From contig JAPZSB010000007.1 of assembly GCA_027531565.1 (NCBI GenBank), positions 186,001 through 250,000 on the forward strand: a stretch of DNA of 64,000 nucleotides, given 5' to 3'. The DNA comes from Beijerinckiaceae bacterium. Its GTDB lineage: Bacteria > Pseudomonadota > Alphaproteobacteria > Rhizobiales > Beijerinckiaceae. The translations under genes were made by a program, and so were the position numbers. The notes beneath the pieces are model-generated. The model worked only from the letters and a program-made list of their open reading frames with translations. It did no database searches and was not told where the DNA came from. Position 1 is the first letter of the stretch; every line of letters starts with the position of its first letter. This document shows positions 7,603 through 16,354 of this stretch, in pieces.

Positions 7603-10600
7603 ATGTTCAAGCCCTTTGCTGCGGCCAATGCCGTGCCGGTTGCCGCCCGGCAGATCAAGCTCGTTCCGCCGGCCGGAAACGAGGCGATCGTCCTCCAGGT
7701 TGCCCCGGGAGATACGCTGGACCTGTCCGCCCTGGCAGACCGCAAGATCACCATGGTCCGGCTGGATCACCGGCTGGTCCTGCTCTTCGAGGACAAGGGG
7801 CATATCGTGCTCGAGGGCGCGCTGACGCCGGACGGGCACCCGGTTGACGGCATCCTGACCAGCCCGGTCGAGGGCAAGGTCCTGCCCCTCGCCGATCTGC
7901 TGGCCAGCATGGGGCCGCTCCACACGGCCGAGATCATGACGCAGGCGGGTGTCGAAGCGCCGCCGGTCATCCATTCGGCGCTGGCGGCCATTCCGCCCGC
8001 GATCGACTATGATCCGGGGCGCCGCCCGGGCCTCGACCTGCTGGGGAACGAGGAATTCGGATCCTCGCTGCCGCTTCCGGAGAAGAAGATCGGGGCCCTT
8101 GACGTGGATGTCGAGGTCGATGATCCGGTTGTCATCGATCTCGATAAGCGGGACGACGCGACCAACAACTACTATGGTTTTTACGAAATCGAGGCTGCCG
8201 CCTCGGATGCCCTGGCCTCACCCTGGAGCGGGGTGGAAATCGTCCAGGTCTCTTCGGCCGACGGTGTCGCCCATGTCGCGATCTTCGATCCCGATGGCGG
8301 CCCGATGCCGATCCGGCTGGTGATCGAACTGGGGGATACGCGGATGGGCGATCCCGGCCTGCTGCAGGTCGATCCCGCCGTGCTGGCACAGTTCGGCGCC
8401 TCGGTGTCGGGCGACGGCACCGGGCGGATCGTTCTGGAGACCGGGAAACCGCTCTCGGCAGACGAGATGACGACCCTGCTGGCGGCGATCCGGTACTACA
8501 ACACGGAAGACACGTTCCTGATGGACAATGCCGACCGCGAGATCACGGTGACGGCCATCCATGAGGGCGGCCAGACCTCAAGCGCGACCGCTTTCGTGCC
8601 GGTCATCGCCTATGTCGAGGACGTCTCGAATATCGACTTTTTCATCGCAACGCGCTTCAGCGACATCATCCTCGGGCTGAACGGGGATAACGTCATTGAT
8701 GGGGGAGCGGGCCATGACTGGATCGAGGCCGGGGACGGAAACAACCGAATCGATGGCGGCAGCGGACGCGACACGATCCTGACCGGCAGCGGCGATGACC
8801 GGATCGAGGGCGGGAGCGGCGGCGATTTCATCCAGGCCGGCGCGGGCGCGGACCTTGTCTCGGGTGGCCGGGGGGATGACGAGATCGAGGGTGGTGATGG
8901 GGACGACCGGATCGAGGGCGGCGAAGGCGACGACTCGGTGTCTGGCGATGATGGCGACGACATTGTCCGGGGCGATGCCGGCAATGACTTTATCAGGGGC
9001 GGAGCCGGCACTGACGTGCTTCTGGGCGGAGCGGGTAACGATCTCCTGATCGGCGGCACGGAGGATGACCGGCTCGAGGGCGGTGACGGCGACGATTACC
9101 TGGTCGGTGTCTCAGGGGATGACCGGATCGAGGGCGGCGACGGCGACGATACAATCGTCGTCAGGATCTCTGACGGGTATGACAGCCACATCGATGGCGG
9201 TGCCGGCACCGACACGCTCTTCATCACGTCGGATGACCCACAGACGCGGTTCTCCGTCACGCTCGACGGCGACCAGATCCGCGAAATCACGTTGGACAGC
9301 GCAAACACCTTCGACGACATCATTCTGACGGACGCGCACGGCAACCGGAATGTCCATGGGGTGGAGGATTTCCGACTGGAGCAATTGAGCACGCCGATCG
9401 GCATCCTTGATTTCTCGGCCACGCAGACCGCGATCTCGGTCGATCTCGATGTCTATACCGATCGTAACGTGGTCTTTGGCACGGCCACCGGCTTCAGCGC
9501 CATTACCGGCTTCCAGGATTTGATCGGCGGCTCGGGCGACGATACGCTGGTGGGTAACGGGCAGCATAACGAAATCCTCGGCGGCGACGGCAATGACCGG
9601 CTCGAGGGCGAAATCGGTGACGACCGGCTCCAGGGCGGCAGCGGCGATGACATCCTGATCGGTGGTTCCGATAACGACGACCTCGAAGGCAGCTGGGGCA
9701 ATGACGAGATCCATGGCGGCGACGGGAGAGACTGGATCATCGGTGGCAGGGGGGATGACTGGATCGATGGCGGTGACGGGAACGATTTCATCCGCACGAA
9801 CATCACCGACGGATTCGACTCGCATGTCGATGGCGGTGCTGGCTTCGATAGAATGTTGATCGAGTCCAATGCACCGGGCACGCGATTTGCCATCACCCTT
9901 GACGGCACTGCCATCCGCTCGTTGTCGCAGTTCAGCCCCAACCTGTCGCGGGAGGTGATCGCGACAGACGCCCAGGGCAAGAGCAACGTCACGGGCATGG
10001 AGCGTTTCGAACTGACGCAGTGGTTCCTGATGGATGGCACCCTTGATTTTTCAAGCACGCAAACGGACGTGGCCGTCGATCTCGACACACAGCCTCGAGG
10101 AGGCGGCACTTCGGGCATCGCGACGGGCTTTGCCGAGGTCTATGGTTTCCTTCATGTCACGGGTGGCTCCGGGCATGACAGTCTGACCGGCGATGCCGGC
10201 GACAACATCCTGACTGGCGGCGCCGGCGACGATGCTCTCCGGGGCGAGGCCGGGAACGACACCCTTCGCGGCGGAGCCGGCGATGACCGGATCGATGGCG
10301 GCGATGGTGATGACGTGATCGTCCACGGCATAGGCGATGGCTTCGACAGCAAGATCTCGGGGGGTGCCGGAAACGATGTGATGCGCATCGAAACCGATCT
10401 GAATTCGACCTATGCAACAATCCAGCTCGACACGAATGGCGTGGTGACAGGGTTGACCCTTGATGCAATCGGTGTCAGCGAGCAGGTCATCGCCACCGAT
10501 GCCCAGGGCAACCGGAATGTCACTGGCGTGGAGAATATCTCGCTCCATCACGAGGGATCGGCGGATGGCACTCTCGATTTCTCGACCGCAACCGCCGCTA

Positions 10601-11640
10601 TCAACGTCGATCTCGACGGGCCGTTTCCCGGCAATGGCAGGGGCACGGCCACCGGGTTCAGCGAGGTGGTGGGCTTCCTCAACGTCATCGGCGGCTCGGG
10701 CGACGATTCGATCTCGGGTGACGCGCGCGACAACCTGCTTCAGGGCGGGGATGGCAACGACATCATCCTTGGCGGCGCCGGGAATGATTTCATCGAGACC
10801 GGCGACGGCCATGACCAGGTCTGGGGCGGGGATGGTGATGATTACATCAACACCCTCTCCGGTCCGAAATACATCGATGGCGGTAACGGCAATGACGACA
10901 TCGTCGGCGACGCTTCCGACGACATCCTGATCGGCGGCAGCGGTAGCGACTTTCTGATCGGCTATCTCGGCAATGACCAGATGGACGGGGGGGATGACGA
11001 TGATACCTTGATTGCCGGGGGCGGCGACGACCGGGTCTGGGGCGGTGCCGGCGATGACAGTCTCGAAGGTGGCAGCGGCAATGACATCGTATCGGGCGAT
11101 AAGGGCAACGACGAAATCGTTGGCGGCGACGGCGATGATTTCCTGTTCGGGGAAGAAGGCAATGACCGGATTTTCGGCGGAAGCGGCAATGATTTCCTTG
11201 CCGGCTATCAAGGTGATGATGTGCTCGATGGCGGCGACGGCGATGACCGAATGTTGGTCCAGTTCGGACACAACACGTTGACCGGCGGGAACGGTGCGGA
11301 TGCTTTCGCCATCTCCGTCGGAATCATCCAGTTCGACCCTGCCACAAACGGCAATCATGTCATCACGGATTTCGATGGCGGCCAGGGCGACACGATCAAT
11401 TTCTTCAGCTGGAATCTGATGGAGCCCAGCGCCCTCGGCGGTGCGAGCACCGGCGTGCTGGCTGCCGAACGGTTCACCAGCGGCACGGCGTTCACCGATA
11501 CGACCCAGCGCTTCCTGTTCAACACGCAGGACAACACGCTGTACTACGATGCCGATGGCGCCGGTGCCGCATCAAACATGCTGGCAATCTGTACCCTCCT
11601 TCAGGGGACCCTCACCGCAAACGATATCCGGATCGAATGA
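7603..11640 (+). CDS. RTX calcium-binding repeat protein, probable type I secretion substrate
   Basis: 1345 residues, acidic and Gly/Asp-rich, with no N-terminal signal peptide. Residues 1-200 form a non-repeat head, and about 205-340 look like a cadherin-like beta domain. Blocks of GGxGxDxUx nonapeptides (about 354-523, 642-735, 854-911 and 1030-1240) alternate with three copies of a 118-residue beta module. The last 60 residues (QRFLFNT, LYYDADG, final hydrophobic and acidic residues) closely match the C-terminus of the giant repeat protein at the right end, which argues for recognition by the same type I exporter. The repeats should fold into calcium-loaded beta-rolls outside the cell. The protein is probably an adhesin or surface protein; no enzymatic domain is recognisable. 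Confidence 0.9.
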   Translation: MFKPFAAANAVPVAARQIKLVPPAGNEAIVLQVAPGDTLDLSALADRKITMVRLDHRLVLLFEDKGHIVLEGALTPDGHPVDGILTSPVEGKVLPLADLLASMGPLHTAEIMTQAGVEAPPVIHSALAAIPPAIDYDPGRRPGLDLLGNEEFGSSLPLPEKKIGALDVDVEVDDPVVIDLDKRDDATNNYYGFYEIEAAASDALASPWSGVEIVQVSSADGVAHVAIFDPDGGPMPIRLVIELGDTRMGDPGLLQVDPAVLAQFGASVSGDGTGRIVLETGKPLSADEMTTLLAAIRYYNTEDTFLMDNADREITVTAIHEGGQTSSATAFVPVIAYVEDVSNIDFFIATRFSDIILGLNGDNVIDGGAGHDWIEAGDGNNRIDGGSGRDTILTGSGDDRIEGGSGGDFIQAGAGADLVSGGRGDDEIEGGDGDDRIEGGEGDDSVSGDDGDDIVRGDAGNDFIRGGAGTDVLLGGAGNDLLIGGTEDDRLEGGDGDDYLVGVSGDDRIEGGDGDDTIVVRISDGYDSHIDGGAGTDTLFITSDDPQTRFSVTLDGDQIREITLDSANTFDDIILTDAHGNRNVHGVEDFRLEQLSTPIGILDFSATQTAISVDLDVYTDRNVVFGTATGFSAITGFQDLIGGSGDDTLVGNGQHNEILGGDGNDRLEGEIGDDRLQGGSGDDILIGGSDNDDLEGSWGNDEIHGGDGRDWIIGGRGDDWIDGGDGNDFIRTNITDGFDSHVDGGAGFDRMLIESNAPGTRFAITLDGTAIRSLSQFSPNLSREVIATDAQGKSNVTGMERFELTQWFLMDGTLDFSSTQTDVAVDLDTQPRGGGTSGIATGFAEVYGFLHVTGGSGHDSLTGDAGDNILTGGAGDDALRGEAGNDTLRGGAGDDRIDGGDGDDVIVHGIGDGFDSKISGGAGNDVMRIETDLNSTYATIQLDTNGVVTGLTLDAIGVSEQVIATDAQGNRNVTGVENISLHHEGSADGTLDFSTATAAINVDLDGPFPGNGRGTATGFSEVVGFLNVIGGSGDDSISGDARDNLLQGGDGNDIILGGAGNDFIETGDGHDQVWGGDGDDYINTLSGPKYIDGGNGNDDIVGDASDDILIGGSGSDFLIGYLGNDQMDGGDDDDTLIAGGGDDRVWGGAGDDSLEGGSGNDIVSGDKGNDEIVGGDGDDFLFGEEGNDRIFGGSGNDFLAGYQGDDVLDGGDGDDRMLVQFGHNTLTGGNGADAFAISVGIIQFDPATNGNHVITDFDGGQGDTINFFSWNLMEPSALGGASTGVLAAERFTSGTAFTDTTQRFLFNTQDNTLYYDADGAGAASNMLAICTLLQGTLTANDIRIE
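9172..10689 (+). repeat. Three copies of a 118-residue module inside the RTX protein
   Basis: Copies at 9172-9525, 9808-10161 and 10336-10689 (residues 524-641, 736-853, 912-1029). Each begins DG(Y/F)DS and GGAG, contains TDA(H/Q)G, then LDFS and VDLD, and ends in ATGF before GGSG. The GGAG-to-GGSG distance is exactly 110 residues in all three. RTX blocks of 94 and 58 residues separate them. Confidence 0.85.
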
Positions 11641-11669
11641 CCGGCGCCGCTCCTCCCGGGGCCGGTCCT

Positions 11670-11699
11670 GCCCCGTCGCGTCCTGCGGCGGGGCCTTTT
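11670..11699 (+). terminator. Rho-independent terminator of the RTX gene
   Basis: A 10-bp stem (GCCCCGTCGC with GCGGCGGGGC, one G-U pair), 5-nt loop and CTTTT tail, 29 bp after the RTX stop codon. Confidence 0.85.
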
Positions 11700-11715
11700 C
11701 TCCCCCGCCCCCCAA

Positions 11716-11734
11716 GGCTTTCGCGCCGAAAGCC
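11716..11734 (-). terminator. Weak hairpin downstream of livF
   Basis: GGCTTTC and GAAAGCC pair as a 7-bp stem around GCGCC, 35 bp beyond the livF stop. There is no clear T-run on the minus strand, so termination is only possible. Confidence 0.3.
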
Positions 11735-11769
11735 CGGGGCCGGAACGGGCCAGTCGCCGCCCGGAGCCG

Positions 11770-12492
11770 TCAGTCCGGATTGGCCGGGGCGTGATGGCTG
11801 CCGAGATAGAGTTCGGCGGCGCGGTCATCGGCGAGGAGATCCGTGGCCGGGCCGGCCAGCGCCACCTGCCCGCCATCGAGGATCGCGCCGCGATGGGCGA
11901 TGGCGAGGGCCTGCCGCGCCCGCTGTTCGATGAGCAGCACGGCCGTTCCGGTTTCGGCCAGGCGGGCGATGTGCCGGAAGCTGGATTCCACCAGAGCGGG
12001 CGAGAGCGCGGCGGTCGGCTCATCCAGCACCACGACGCGGGGCCGGGTCATGAGGGCGCGGGCAAAGGCGAGCTGCTGACGTTCCCCGCCGGAGAGCGAG
12101 CCTGCCCGCGACCGCGCACGCCCGGCGAGGGCCGGGAACAGCGCGAAGAGCTCGTCGATGCGCTCACGGGCGCGGGAGACGCCCTCGACCACCTCGAGAT
12201 TCTCGCGGATGGTCAGCGAGGGGAAGACATTCGCCACCTGCGGCACATAGCCGATCCCGGCGCGGGCCCGCGCCTCGGCCGGCAGGCCGGTAATATCGCG
12301 CCCCTCCAGCCGGACCGAGCCGGCAAGGCGCGGCAGCAGGCCGAGCACCGCCTTGGCGAGGGTGGATTTGCCAGCGCCGTTGGTGCCCGCGACGACGAGG
12401 ATTTCGGCCGGATCGAGCACGAGATCGATCCCGTTGAGGATATCGACTTCCGAATAGCCGCCGCGCAGGTCGCGGATTTCAAGCAGGTTCAT
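11770..12492 (-). CDS. livF: Branched-chain amino acid-type ABC transporter ATPase LivF
   Basis: 240-residue cytoplasmic ATPase with Walker A GTNGAGKST, signature LSGGERQQ and Walker B VVVLDEPTA. Length and order match LivF. Its start overlaps the livG stop by 4 bp (ATGA), indicating translational coupling. It is the last gene of the TetR-amidohydrolase-livKHMGF operon. The real substrate of such systems is often an amide, urea derivative or aromatic acid rather than Leu/Ile/Val, and the linked hydrolase points the same way. Confidence 0.93.
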   Translation of the reverse strand: MNLLEIRDLRGGYSEVDILNGIDLVLDPAEILVVAGTNGAGKSTLAKAVLGLLPRLAGSVRLEGRDITGLPAEARARAGIGYVPQVANVFPSLTIRENLEVVEGVSRARERIDELFALFPALAGRARSRAGSLSGGERQQLAFARALMTRPRVVVLDEPTAALSPALVESSFRHIARLAETGTAVLLIEQRARQALAIAHRGAILDGGQVALAGPATDLLADDRAAELYLGSHHAPANPD

Positions 12493-13277
12493 GCGGCATT
12501 CCCCGCCTGGGCGTTTCCGCCGGTTGCCCCGCCGAGATAGGCCTCCCGGACCAGCGGGTCGGCCAGCACGGCAGCGGGCGTGCCCGAGGCGATGACACGG
12601 CCGCGATCCATGACATGCATGGTCGAGACGAGTCGCGAGAGCGCGCCGAGATCATGCTCGATGATGAGGAAGCCGGTGCCGCGGGCATGCAATTCGCGGA
12701 TCCGCCCCGAGAGCTGCTCGATCAGCACCGGGTTCACGCCGGCAAAGGGTTCGTCGAGCAGGATCAGGCGGGCCCCGGTCATCAGCGCGCGGCCGAGTTC
12801 GAGCAGTTTCTTCTGGCCGCCGGACAGACTGGAGGCGGCAAGATTGGCCACCGGCTCGAGCCGGAGGAAGGCCAGCACCTCGTCGATGCGCGCGGCCAGG
12901 GCTTTCTCCTCCGCTCTCACGCGGGCGGGGCGCAGGAACAGGCCGGCAAGACTTTCCCCGGTCTGGCCCGGCGCGGCGGCGGCGAGGTTCTCGCGCACCG
13001 AAAGATGGGTGTATTCGCGCGGGACCTGGAAAGTGCGGACCATGCCGGCCTGCGCGCGGGCATGGGCGGGAAGCCGGTCGAGCGGGGCCTCGCCAAGCTG
13101 CACGCTGCCGGCATCCGCCTCGATGAAACCGGTCACGAGCGAGAAGAGCGTCGACTTGCCGGCCCCGTTCGGGCCGATAATGCCGGTCATCCCGTTTTCG
13201 GGAATGGCGAGGCTGACGCCATCCACCACTTTCAGGCCGCCATAGGCCTTGGTCAACCCGTCGAGGATCAGCGTCAT
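12489..13277 (-). CDS. livG: Branched-chain amino acid-type ABC transporter ATPase LivG
   Basis: 262 residues with Walker A GPNGAGKST, signature SLSGGQKK, Walker B LILLDEPFAG and the switch His in IIEHD. The ATG at 13277 overlaps the livM stop (ATGA). The reading frame stays open upstream through livM, but that part is a shadow because livM has a well-formed membrane protein in another frame. Confidence 0.93.
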   Translation of the reverse strand: MTLILDGLTKAYGGLKVVDGVSLAIPENGMTGIIGPNGAGKSTLFSLVTGFIEADAGSVQLGEAPLDRLPAHARAQAGMVRTFQVPREYTHLSVRENLAAAAPGQTGESLAGLFLRPARVRAEEKALAARIDEVLAFLRLEPVANLAASSLSGGQKKLLELGRALMTGARLILLDEPFAGVNPVLIEQLSGRIRELHARGTGFLIIEHDLGALSRLVSTMHVMDRGRVIASGTPAAVLADPLVREAYLGGATGGNAQAGNAA

Positions 13278-14161
13278 CGGCGGCGCGCCTCCCCCATCAG
13301 CCCCTGCGGGCGGTAGAGCGTGAACAGGATCAGCGCCAGCCCGACCAGGCCGAGGCGCACGCTGGCCATTTCCACTTCCGAAATGAAGGGCACGATGTCG
13401 CGCAGGAAGCGCGAGCCTTCGAGGAAGAGCATCAGGATCAGCGTGCCGGCCAGCGCGCCGGAAACGCGGCCGACCCCGCCCATGATGATGGCCATCCAGA
13501 TCTGGAAGGTCACGAGCGGCACGAACTGGTCGGGCGAGATATAGCCGATGTAATGGGCATAGAAGGCACCGGCGAGACCGGCGAGGGCGGCGCCGAGCAT
13601 CAGCACCTGCACCTTGAACCGGGCCGGATCCTTGCCGAGCGCCTTCACTGCCTCCTCGTTGTCGCGGATGGCCTCGATCATGCGACCGAAGGGCGAGGCG
13701 ACAATCCGGCGCATGGCGAGAATGGCGACGAGGTTGACCAGAACCAGCAGGGCGAGGACCGCGGCGCCGTTGGCAAGGCCGACGCCGAGCCCGGAAAAGA
13801 GCTTGGGGATGCCGGGAATGCCCTGGACGCCGTTGGTCAGCCATTTCTCGGACGTCACGACGAGGCGGACGATCTCCGAGAAGCCGAGGCTGACAATGGC
13901 GAAATAATCCTCCCGCAGGCGCAGCGAGACCATGCCGAGCGGCCAGGCCGCGAGCGCGGCCAGCACGGCGGCCGCCGCGAAGCCGACCGGCAGCGGCCAG
14001 CCAGCCTGGGCGAAGAGGGCGGTGGCATAGGCGCCGATGGCGAAGAAGCCGACATGGCCGAAATTGATGATGCCGGTCATGCCGTAGTGCAGCGTCAGCC
14101 CGAGGGCGAGCAACACATAGATGGCGGAGATGATGCCGATCGCGACGAGATAGGCTTCCAT
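13274..14161 (-). CDS. livM: Branched-chain amino acid-type ABC permease LivM
   Basis: 295-residue inner-membrane permease with about eight to ten hydrophobic segments. It contains the typical LivM stretch YFAIVSLGFSEIVRLV and the ATPase-docking region around EAIRDNEEAVKALG. It is coupled on both sides: a 1-nt TGATG overlap with livH and ATGA with livG. Confidence 0.93.
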   Translation of the reverse strand: MEAYLVAIGIISAIYVLLALGLTLHYGMTGIINFGHVGFFAIGAYATALFAQAGWPLPVGFAAAAVLAALAAWPLGMVSLRLREDYFAIVSLGFSEIVRLVVTSEKWLTNGVQGIPGIPKLFSGLGVGLANGAAVLALLVLVNLVAILAMRRIVASPFGRMIEAIRDNEEAVKALGKDPARFKVQVLMLGAALAGLAGAFYAHYIGYISPDQFVPLVTFQIWMAIIMGGVGRVSGALAGTLILMLFLEGSRFLRDIVPFISEVEMASVRLGLVGLALILFTLYRPQGLMGEARRR

Positions 14162-15027
14162 CAGCGCGCCCCCGCCACGGTGCCGAACAGGCCTTTCGGG
14201 CGGACCAGCAGCACGGCCAGCAGCACGATGAAGGACAGGGCGATCTTGTAGGTGAAGCCGACAAAGGGTGTCGCGATTTCCTGGACGATGCCAAGCGCGA
14301 TCCCCGCGACGATGGCGCCGCCGGCATGGCCGATCCCGCCGAGGATGGCTGCGGCGAAGGCGGGCAGAAGCAATTCCCAGCCCATTTCGGGGCTGACCAC
14401 GGTCTTGATGCCGATGATCGTACCGGCGAGGCCCGAGACAGCGCCGGCGAGCAGCCAGAGCGTCATCATCACCTTGTGCGGCGAGATGCCGGAGACGCGC
14501 GCAAGGGCAGGATCATCCGCCACGGCGCGCATGCGGCGGCCGATCGGCGTGAGATGCAGCAGCGCGAAGACCGCCGCCAGCGCCAGAAGCACCACGAGCG
14601 AGAGTTTCAGGTCGTTGGGGTGGATGCGGATGTCGAGGATGCGCCAGGGCCGGACGAGCGGCATCTGGAAGACCTGCTGCTGATGACCGAAGACCACGCC
14701 CATGAAGGCGCGGATGACGAAGGCAACCCCGATCGACGCCAGCAGCGCCGCCACGGAGGAGCGGCCTGAAAGCCGACGGAACACGAGGAGATAGCCGATG
14801 AGCCCGGCCAGCGCGCCGCAGGCGGCGCCGGCAAGGCCACCAAGGATGAGCGAGCCGCTCACGCCCGAGGCCGCCAGCGCCGCATAGGCGCCGAGCGTCA
14901 TGACATCGCCGGTCGCGGCATTGGCGAAGCGCGCGATGCCGAAGACCAGCGTGATCGCCAGCGCAGCAAGGCCGATGACGAGCCCGGAAACGAGCCCGTT
15001 GATGAGGAGTTCGGCAAAGGCGGTCAT
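14161..15027 (-). CDS. livH: Branched-chain amino acid-type ABC permease LivH
   Basis: 288-residue inner-membrane permease. The segment VFGIARFANAATGDVMTLGA is close to the LivH consensus (usually GxINFAHGDxxMLGA), and RRMRAVADDPALARVSGI marks the coupling loop. I chose the ATG at 15027; a longer in-frame version would add 22 residues of non-hydrophobic leader lying in the livK-livH spacer hairpin. Confidence 0.92.
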   Translation of the reverse strand: MTAFAELLINGLVSGLVIGLAALAITLVFGIARFANAATGDVMTLGAYAALAASGVSGSLILGGLAGAACGALAGLIGYLLVFRRLSGRSSVAALLASIGVAFVIRAFMGVVFGHQQQVFQMPLVRPWRILDIRIHPNDLKLSLVVLLALAAVFALLHLTPIGRRMRAVADDPALARVSGISPHKVMMTLWLLAGAVSGLAGTIIGIKTVVSPEMGWELLLPAFAAAILGGIGHAGGAIVAGIALGIVQEIATPFVGFTYKIALSFIVLLAVLLVRPKGLFGTVAGAR

Positions 15028-15055
15028 GGCACCCCGGGATTCGGGAGGAAGGGAA

Positions 15056-15085
15056 CCCCGGAGGCGGGAGAGAACACCTCCGGGG
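15056..15085 (-). promoter_or_regulatory. Stem-loop between livK and livH
   Basis: CCCCGGAGG (15056-15064) pairs perfectly with CCTCCGGGG (15077-15085) around a 12-nt loop, 11 bp after the livK stop. There is no T-run. It probably shields the livK message from 3' decay or partly terminates it, giving more binding protein than permease. Confidence 0.6.
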
Positions 15086-15096
15086 CCATTCAAGGG

Positions 15097-16317
15097 TCAG
15101 ATCTTCACAATATACTTGCGGTCGATATTCCCCTTGGACACGACACTGACGGAGAAGTCGGGCGTCACATCGCCGGACTGGTCGAAATCGAGGACCGACG
15201 AGGCGCCCTCATAGTTGATCTTGCCCTTCTTGAGGGCGTCCTTGCCCTCGGCGAAGGTCGAGACCTTGGTGCCGGCGGGGTTGGCGACCTCGCGGATCTT
15301 CGCATTGATCGCGGCGATGTTCGCGCCCGGGCCGGCCGCCTCCATCGCGAGAGCGAGGGTGACGACCATGTCCCAGGTCATGGCGGCATAGACATTGTCG
15401 AGGCCGGGCTTGCCCATGGCCTTCTGGTAGGCCGCGTCATAGGCCTTGAAGGCTTCCGAGCCCTCGTTCGAGATGCTGTCCACGGCGAAGATGCCCTCGG
15501 CGACCTCATTGCCGACCGCCTTGACCAGCTGCGGATTGGCCGCCCAGGCCGGGATGACCCATTTCGTGGTCTCGCCGGTCTGGAACCATTCGCGCAGGAT
15601 GATGGTGGTATCGGCAATGTAGGAGCCGGTGACGATCACATCCGGCTTGGCGGCGAGCACCTTCTGCAATTCGGCGCGGTAGCTCGGCTGGTTGGGCTCG
15701 TAGACCACCGCCTCGACGACCTTGCCGCCCTTCGCTTCCCAGGCCTTCTTGAAGCCTTCCGTGTTGCCGATACCGGAGGCATTGTTGAAGGCCATGGTGG
15801 CCGGGCGCTTGAAGCCCTCCTTCTGGCAGAGTTCGGCGAAGGCACGGCCGAAGCGGTCATTCGTGGCCTGGAACCGGTAGGACAGGCCCTTCGCATTGGC
15901 CGGCGGCACCGAGAGGGCCGGCGCGCCGGAGGTGTTCATCAGGAAGATGTTGGCGTCGTTGATCAGCGGGATCACCGCCAGCGAAACCCCGGAGGACCAG
16001 GTGCCGAGCACGGCCTGCACCCGGTTGACCTCGATGAGCTTCTTGGCCGCGAGAACGGCAGCCTGCGGCGTTGTCTGGGTATCCTCGGCGAAGACCTCGA
16101 AGCGCCGGCCACCGGCGCCGCCGGCCGCGTTCACCATCTCCACCGCCGCGACGATCATCTTCTGCATGCCGGTGCCATAAGGCGAGCCGGCACCGGTGAC
16201 CGGGTTGAGCGCGCCGATGCGGAACGTTTCCGCCTGGGCGAAGGCGCGCTGGCCGAGCGAGCCGGTCAAGGTGGCGGCGGCGAGCGCCTGGAGGGTGGAG
16301 CGGCGAGACAGGTTCAT
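15097..16317 (-). CDS. livK: Branched-chain amino acid-type periplasmic binding protein
   Basis: 406 residues of the type I periplasmic-binding fold (LivK family). The N-terminus has SRRSTLQALAAATL and a cleavage site near AFAQ, a twin-Arg-like export signal. The mature part starts FRIGALNPVTGAGSPYG. It delivers ligand to LivHM. The gene follows the amidohydrolase gene by 37 bp and is followed by a strong hairpin. Confidence 0.92.
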   Translation of the reverse strand: MNLSRRSTLQALAAATLTGSLGQRAFAQAETFRIGALNPVTGAGSPYGTGMQKMIVAAVEMVNAAGGAGGRRFEVFAEDTQTTPQAAVLAAKKLIEVNRVQAVLGTWSSGVSLAVIPLINDANIFLMNTSGAPALSVPPANAKGLSYRFQATNDRFGRAFAELCQKEGFKRPATMAFNNASGIGNTEGFKKAWEAKGGKVVEAVVYEPNQPSYRAELQKVLAAKPDVIVTGSYIADTTIILREWFQTGETTKWVIPAWAANPQLVKAVGNEVAEGIFAVDSISNEGSEAFKAYDAAYQKAMGKPGLDNVYAAMTWDMVVTLALAMEAAGPGANIAAINAKIREVANPAGTKVSTFAEGKDALKKGKINYEGASSVLDFDQSGDVTPDFSVSVVSKGNIDRKYIVKI

Positions 16318-16354
16318 GACTTAAACTCCCGGTTGTTGATTGTCAGTTCAGGCG

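Noticed and set aside
12489-14327. A 612-codon frame joining livG to an upstream region
   Set aside because: Only the part from the ATG at 13277 encodes an ABC ATPase; the rest overlaps livM in another frame. Not a fusion.
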